Assembly (NCBI GenBank): GCA_905214675.1
Contig: CAJMMS010000066.1
Span: forward strand, 1-8,652
Reading direction: 5' to 3'
Origin: an uncultured bacterium
Lineage (GTDB): Bacteria > Bacillota > Clostridia > Lachnospirales > Lachnospiraceae
DNA: 8,652 bases
Shown here piece after piece: positions 5,818-8,652 of the stretch. The notes below the pieces were generated by a model. That model was not told the origin of the DNA. It worked only from the letters and a program-made list of their open reading frames with translations, and ran no database searches. Made by a program: the position numbers and the translations under genes. The first letter of the stretch is position 1; every line of letters begins with the position of its first letter.

Positions 5818-5861
5818 TTTCGATTTTGGTTATGAGCAAGTAGCGAAAGCGGATTGCGAAT
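5818..5861 (+). repeat. Intergenic repeat, copy 1 (upstream of the M28 peptidase)
   Basis: This stretch aligns with 7128-7166. The first 21 bases match at 16 positions, including TTCGAT and TATGAGCA. After a 4-nt gap, a further 18 aligned positions (with one more 1-nt gap) match at 14, including GCGA, ATTGC and AAT. Both copies lie in the spacer a few tens of bases before the next gene's start. The rest of this 144-bp spacer contains only a GCGCAA/TTGCGC inverted repeat (5763-5768 and 5800-5805) with a long loop, and no clear terminator. Confidence 0.5.
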
Positions 5862-5899
5862 ATCCGCTTGACTAAAGGAAGAAAGGGAAGGTAAATATA

Positions 5900-7123
5900 A
5901 TGAAATTACAATCTATTTTTGACCAGACAGATTTTGTGCATGCAAGCGGCACAAAAGAAGAATTGCAGGTTGCAAATTATTTAAAGGAGCAGTGCGAGAC
6001 ATTAGGAGTCCCGGCAGAACTGGAAAGTTTCCGCGTTGCAATGGGCGAAATCGAAGAGGCACATTTGTATGCAGACGGGATGGGAATTCCATGCAAAGCG
6101 CTCACATGCTGCGGAAGCGGAAGCGTGGAAGGCGAACTCTACTATATGCCGGGAACCGATCCGGTTTCCGTTGCCGGTGCAAAAGATAAAATTGTGCTGA
6201 TGGATACGCAGGGAATCGGATTTTTTGCGTACCAGGATTTGATGAAAGCAGGCGCGAAAGCGATTCTGTTCCAATATGGAAACAGCTATTACCCACATAC
6301 AGACATTGATCAGAGAGATCTTCGGGAAGCCGTTGTCGGAGAGGAAAAGAAAGTGCTCTGCGCTATGATTCACTCCGCACAGGCAGTAGAACTTGTGAAA
6401 AATAAAGTAAAACAGATCCGTCTGGAAATCCGGCAGAAGGAATACGATGGAGAATCCCATAATGTGATTGCAGAATTGCCGGGAAAAAGAGAAGAATGGA
6501 TCGTTTTAAGCGCGCATTATGATACGACATCGCTTTCGCATGGTGCATATGACAACATGAGCGGATGCGCAGGGCTTCTTGGAATCATGGAGCAGATGAA
6601 AGGGAAAGAGCTGAATTATGGTCTTCGGTTTGTATTCTGCGGAAGCGAAGAAAGAGGACTTTTAGGATCAAAAGCGTATGTCAGAGATCATGAAAAAGAA
6701 CTGAGACAAACAGTACTGAACATCAATCTGGACATGATCGGAACGTATATGGGAAAATTTATCGCCTGTGTATCGGCAGAAGAAAAGCTTACCCATTACA
6801 TCAGCTATATGGCTGCAGAAGTTGGATTTCCAATTGCGGCAGAAAACGGCGTCTATTCCAGTGATTCCACACCATTTGCCGATCATGGGGTTCCGGCTGT
6901 TTCGTTTGCGCGTATTGCCAACGGAAATGTCGCCCCGATTCACTGCCGCTACGATGTCAAAGATGTGATGTCGATGGAGCAGCTGCAAAAAGATATTGAT
7001 TTCCTGACAGTATTTACCGGAAGATTCGCAAACGCAGCGGTCTGCCCGGTGGCAAGAGAAATACCGGAAACGATTCGGAAACAATTGGATGAATATTTGT
7101 TTCGCAAGAGAAAAGAAGCCTGA
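5900..7123 (+). CDS. M28 family zinc metallopeptidase with PA-like insert, no export signal
   Basis: The 407-residue protein is a complete M28 (aminopeptidase Y/S-like) metallopeptidase. The expected two-zinc site is visible: His206 and Asp208 in SAHYDT, bridging Asp218 in AYDNMSG, general-base Glu250 and ligand Glu251 in GSEERGLLGS, Asp278 in NLDMIG, and His348 in APIHCRYD. Residues about 50-175 resemble a protease-associated (PA) domain inserted before the catalytic core, as in many M28 enzymes. The N-terminus (MKLQSIFDQTD...) has no hydrophobic signal, although many M28 enzymes are secreted, so this one probably trims peptides in the cytoplasm. Substrate preference (aminopeptidase or carboxypeptidase) cannot be told from sequence. 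A purine-rich GGGAAGG (5885-5891) lies 8 nt before the ATG. The GNAT gene follows after 78 bp with no terminator between, suggesting cotranscription. Confidence 0.87.
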   Translation: MKLQSIFDQTDFVHASGTKEELQVANYLKEQCETLGVPAELESFRVAMGEIEEAHLYADGMGIPCKALTCCGSGSVEGELYYMPGTDPVSVAGAKDKIVLMDTQGIGFFAYQDLMKAGAKAILFQYGNSYYPHTDIDQRDLREAVVGEEKKVLCAMIHSAQAVELVKNKVKQIRLEIRQKEYDGESHNVIAELPGKREEWIVLSAHYDTTSLSHGAYDNMSGCAGLLGIMEQMKGKELNYGLRFVFCGSEERGLLGSKAYVRDHEKELRQTVLNINLDMIGTYMGKFIACVSAEEKLTHYISYMAAEVGFPIAAENGVYSSDSTPFADHGVPAVSFARIANGNVAPIHCRYDVKDVMSMEQLQKDIDFLTVFTGRFANAAVCPVAREIPETIRKQLDEYLFRKRKEA

Positions 7124-7127
7124 TATA

Positions 7128-7166
7128 CTTCGATCACGGATATGAGCAGCGAGACGAATTGCAAAT
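7128..7166 (+). repeat. Intergenic repeat, copy 2 (upstream of the GNAT gene)
   Basis: This is the counterpart of 5818-5861, with the same order of blocks (TTCGAT, GG, TATGAGCA, GCGA, ATTGC, AAT). It starts 5 bases after the M28 stop codon and fills half of the 78-bp spacer. Confidence 0.5.
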
Positions 7167-7187
7167 AGGAAAAAGAACGACAGTGGC

Positions 7188-7194
7188 AGGAGAG
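7188..7194 (+). promoter_or_regulatory. Ribosome binding site of the GNAT gene
   Basis: AGGAGAG lies 7 nt before the ATG at 7202. Confidence 0.75.
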
Positions 7195-7201
7195 AGAAAC
7201 C

Positions 7202-7696
7202 ATGAAAAAAATAGAACTGGTAGAAATCAGGCAGGTAAACGATGCCCTTGCAGAAATGGTTGCGCTGTTTCGAGTAGAACTGCGTTCCTATAAAGGAATT
7301 GCATCAAAACCGAACGTGGAAGACGGACGGGAAGAAATGAAGGAATACCTTTTAGCAGGATTTCCAGTGTTTGCCGCTACGGTGCATGGCGAATACGCAG
7401 GTTATGTTGTCTGTCGTATTGAGAGCGAGGTGGTGTGGGTGGAATCCATCTTTGTCAGAGAAGAGTACCGCCGGCAGGGAGTCGCTGCCGCACTGCATGG
7501 CAAGGCAGAAGAAATTGCAGCTTCTTATGGAAACGATACGGTTTACAACTATGTCCATCCCAATAACCACAGGATGATTGAATTTTTGAGAAAGCGTGGT
7601 TACACCGTTCTGAATCTAATTGAGATCCGTAAACCGTATCAGAATGAAAAACTGACGCAGACGATTACGGTTGGGGAACATGAATTTGATTATTGA
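7202..7696 (+). CDS. GNAT family N-acetyltransferase
   Basis: The 164-residue product has the GNAT fold signature. Strand beta4 (VVWVESIFV, about 77-85) is followed by the acetyl-CoA pyrophosphate-binding loop R90-R91-Q92-G93-V94-A95, which fits the Q/R-x-x-G-x-G/A rule, and the helix after it. A later segment NYVHPNNHRMIEFLRKRGY (116-134) is the usual motif B region with the Asn and Tyr found in many family members. It should transfer an acetyl group from acetyl-CoA to an amine, but the acceptor (a small molecule, peptide or protein N-terminus) cannot be deduced. There is no signal peptide. It is likely cotranscribed with the M28 peptidase upstream. Its 3' end overlaps the convergent LysR-type gene by 32 bp. 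Confidence 0.85.
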   Translation: MKKIELVEIRQVNDALAEMVALFRVELRSYKGIASKPNVEDGREEMKEYLLAGFPVFAATVHGEYAGYVVCRIESEVVWVESIFVREEYRRQGVAAALHGKAEEIAASYGNDTVYNYVHPNNHRMIEFLRKRGYTVLNLIEIRKPYQNEKLTQTITVGEHEFDY

Positions 7697-8552
7697 GGGA
7701 GTCATTTTCATCCCACAATTCCAGAAAAGCCCGAAGTTCAGACGGAAGGCGCCCCTTGCGCCAGGCAAGCAGGATTTCGGTTGTAAGGTCTGCATCTGTG
7801 ATGGTGCAGGCCTTTAATTTATGGGAAAGATTCAGCATGGAGGCCGGCAGAAGAGCGATGCCAAGGCCTTTTTCTGCCATTGTCATTGCCGTGCGGGCGT
7901 CCTCGCAGGTGAGATAGATATCGCAGAACAGACCTGCCTGCTCGAAAGCGGAGAGCATGTATTTCCGGTAGCGGTTCGACAGAATCAGCGGCTGCTCGGC
8001 AAGTTCTGTAAGCGAAAGGGTTTCACGCCCGGCAAAAAGCGGGTGAGAAGGGAGTGCCATGGCGGTGATGCTCTCTTTTAAAAGGGTCTTCGTCTCGCAG
8101 CCATTTAAAACGATTGGCGTGCGGAGCGTGGTGAGATCCACCATGTGATTTTCGAGCTGGTCTTTTAAAGCAAAGGTAGAACCTTCGTGGACATCGAAAT
8201 GGATGTGCGGGTATTTCCAGGAAAATCGCAGGAGATAGTCGGCGAGCAGTGAAACGGTGGATGGCGTCATGCCGATGTGGAGTGTCGCAGACTGACTGGA
8301 TTTTACGACTTCGCGCCTGGTGAGATCCGCAAACATCAGAAGCGTTCCTGCCTGTTCATACAGTGTTTTTCCTGCCTCGGTCAGAGTGATTTTCTTCGTG
8401 CCGCGGATGAGAAGAGGAACCTGAAGCTCTTCCTCCAGCATTTTGATCTGATAACTTAACGGCGGCTGTGTCATATGCAGCACCCGTGCCGCCCCGCTGA
8501 TGGTTCCCGCATCCACGATGGCGCGGAAGTATTCGAGTTGTCGAAGTTCCAT
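7665..8552 (-). CDS. LysR-type transcriptional regulator
   Basis: The 295-residue product has the normal LTTR length and layout. An N-terminal winged helix-turn-helix covers residues 1-60, with the A-A-R-V-L-H-M-T-Q-P-P-L-S-Y-Q-I-K-M-L-E stretch (21-40) as the DNA-binding helices and the wing ending near LTEAGKTLY (57-65). A linker helix follows to about 88, then a periplasmic-binding-protein-like effector domain (about 90-280) beginning LHIGMTPS. The inducer is unknown. The ATG at 8552 is supported by AGGAGGA (8558-8564) 5 nt upstream on this strand. The gene is transcribed leftwards, convergent with the GNAT gene and overlapping it. LTTRs usually control a divergently transcribed gene, so the target probably lies beyond the right edge of the window, together with autoregulation through the inverted repeat at 8590-8606. 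Confidence 0.92.
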   Translation of the reverse strand: MELRQLEYFRAIVDAGTISGAARVLHMTQPPLSYQIKMLEEELQVPLLIRGTKKITLTEAGKTLYEQAGTLLMFADLTRREVVKSSQSATLHIGMTPSTVSLLADYLLRFSWKYPHIHFDVHEGSTFALKDQLENHMVDLTTLRTPIVLNGCETKTLLKESITAMALPSHPLFAGRETLSLTELAEQPLILSNRYRKYMLSAFEQAGLFCDIYLTCEDARTAMTMAEKGLGIALLPASMLNLSHKLKACTITDADLTTEILLAWRKGRLPSELRAFLELWDENDSLNNQIHVPQP

Positions 8553-8557
8553 AAAAA

Positions 8558-8564
8558 TCCTCCT
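8558..8564 (-). promoter_or_regulatory. Ribosome binding site of the LysR gene
   Basis: On the minus strand this reads AGGAGGA, with 5 nt to the ATG at 8552. Confidence 0.8.
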
Positions 8565-8589
8565 GAAAAAAATATATAAAAATTATTTA

Positions 8590-8606
8590 ATTTATAAGCT
8601 ATAAAT
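8590..8606. promoter_or_regulatory. Candidate LTTR operator (inverted repeat, T-N11-A)
   Basis: ATTTATA (8590-8596) and TATAAAT (8600-8606) are perfect inverted arms around AGC. T at 8592 and A at 8604 satisfy the T-N11-A rule for LysR-type binding sites. It lies 38 bp upstream of the LysR start codon. A tentative minus-strand promoter (TTGCTC at 8612-8607, TTAAAT at 8590-8585, 16-nt spacer) would place it almost exactly in the spacer. The region is AT-rich, so chance symmetry is a concern. Confidence 0.4.
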
Positions 8607-8652
8607 GAGCAAATCCAAAATATTGCACAAAAGAAAGACACCCTCTGTAGAA

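Noticed and set aside
6002..6460. 152-codon minus-strand ORF, and a similar one at 6668-7084
   Set aside because: Both are shadows of the M28 peptidase gene, which has clear catalytic motifs on the plus strand.
8623..8651. Plus-strand promoter TTGCAC-17-TGTAGA for a gene to the right
   Set aside because: The -10 matches poorly and the downstream gene is outside the window, so it cannot be supported.

Overview
The window looks like a chromosomal stretch of a low-to-mid GC Firmicute, most likely a gut Clostridium of the Lachnospiraceae type. The evidence is AGGAGG-type ribosome binding sites, AT-rich spacers, a TTGACA-type promoter, an Lsa-like ABC-F gene and the general protein styles. This taxonomic call is inference; no rRNA or marker gene is present.

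Layout. Bases 1-144 are open in two plus-strand frames and may hold the 3' end of a gene cut by the window edge. A DUF1638 protein follows (216-887), then a 475-bp spacer. That spacer carries a terminator-like hairpin, a TTGACA promoter with an inverted repeat between its -35 and -10 elements, two tiny upstream ORFs and several hairpins. It leads into a ribosome-protection ABC-F gene of the Lsa type (1363-2943) that ends at a strong intrinsic terminator. Next is a broken gene for an exported or membrane-anchored alpha/beta hydrolase (3049-4001), with one in-frame TAG and one frameshift. From 4166 to 7696 three plus-strand genes follow without an obvious terminator between them: a membrane-anchored fused MFS/spermidine-synthase-like protein, an M28 metallopeptidase with no export signal, and a GNAT acetyltransferase. 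The last gene overlaps the 3' end of a convergent LysR-type regulator (7665-8552, minus strand). Upstream of the regulator is a 17-bp perfect-arm inverted repeat that fits the T-N11-A LTTR box.

How the parts relate. I see no single multi-gene system. The clearest functional unit is the ABC-F gene with its roughly 340-nt leader, which looks like a drug-responsive transcription-attenuation device of the kind known for other ABC-F resistance genes. The M28 peptidase and GNAT gene may be cotranscribed; each is preceded by a copy of a similar ~40-nt spacer sequence. Another ~27-nt motif occurs just upstream of both the ABC-F leader ORFs and the MFS/spermidine-synthase gene. The LysR regulator probably controls itself and/or a gene beyond the right edge of the window. 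Nothing here amounts to a clearly new biological system. The most worthwhile leads are the ABC-F leader, the two repeated intergenic motifs and the unknown substrate of the fused methyltransferase-like protein.
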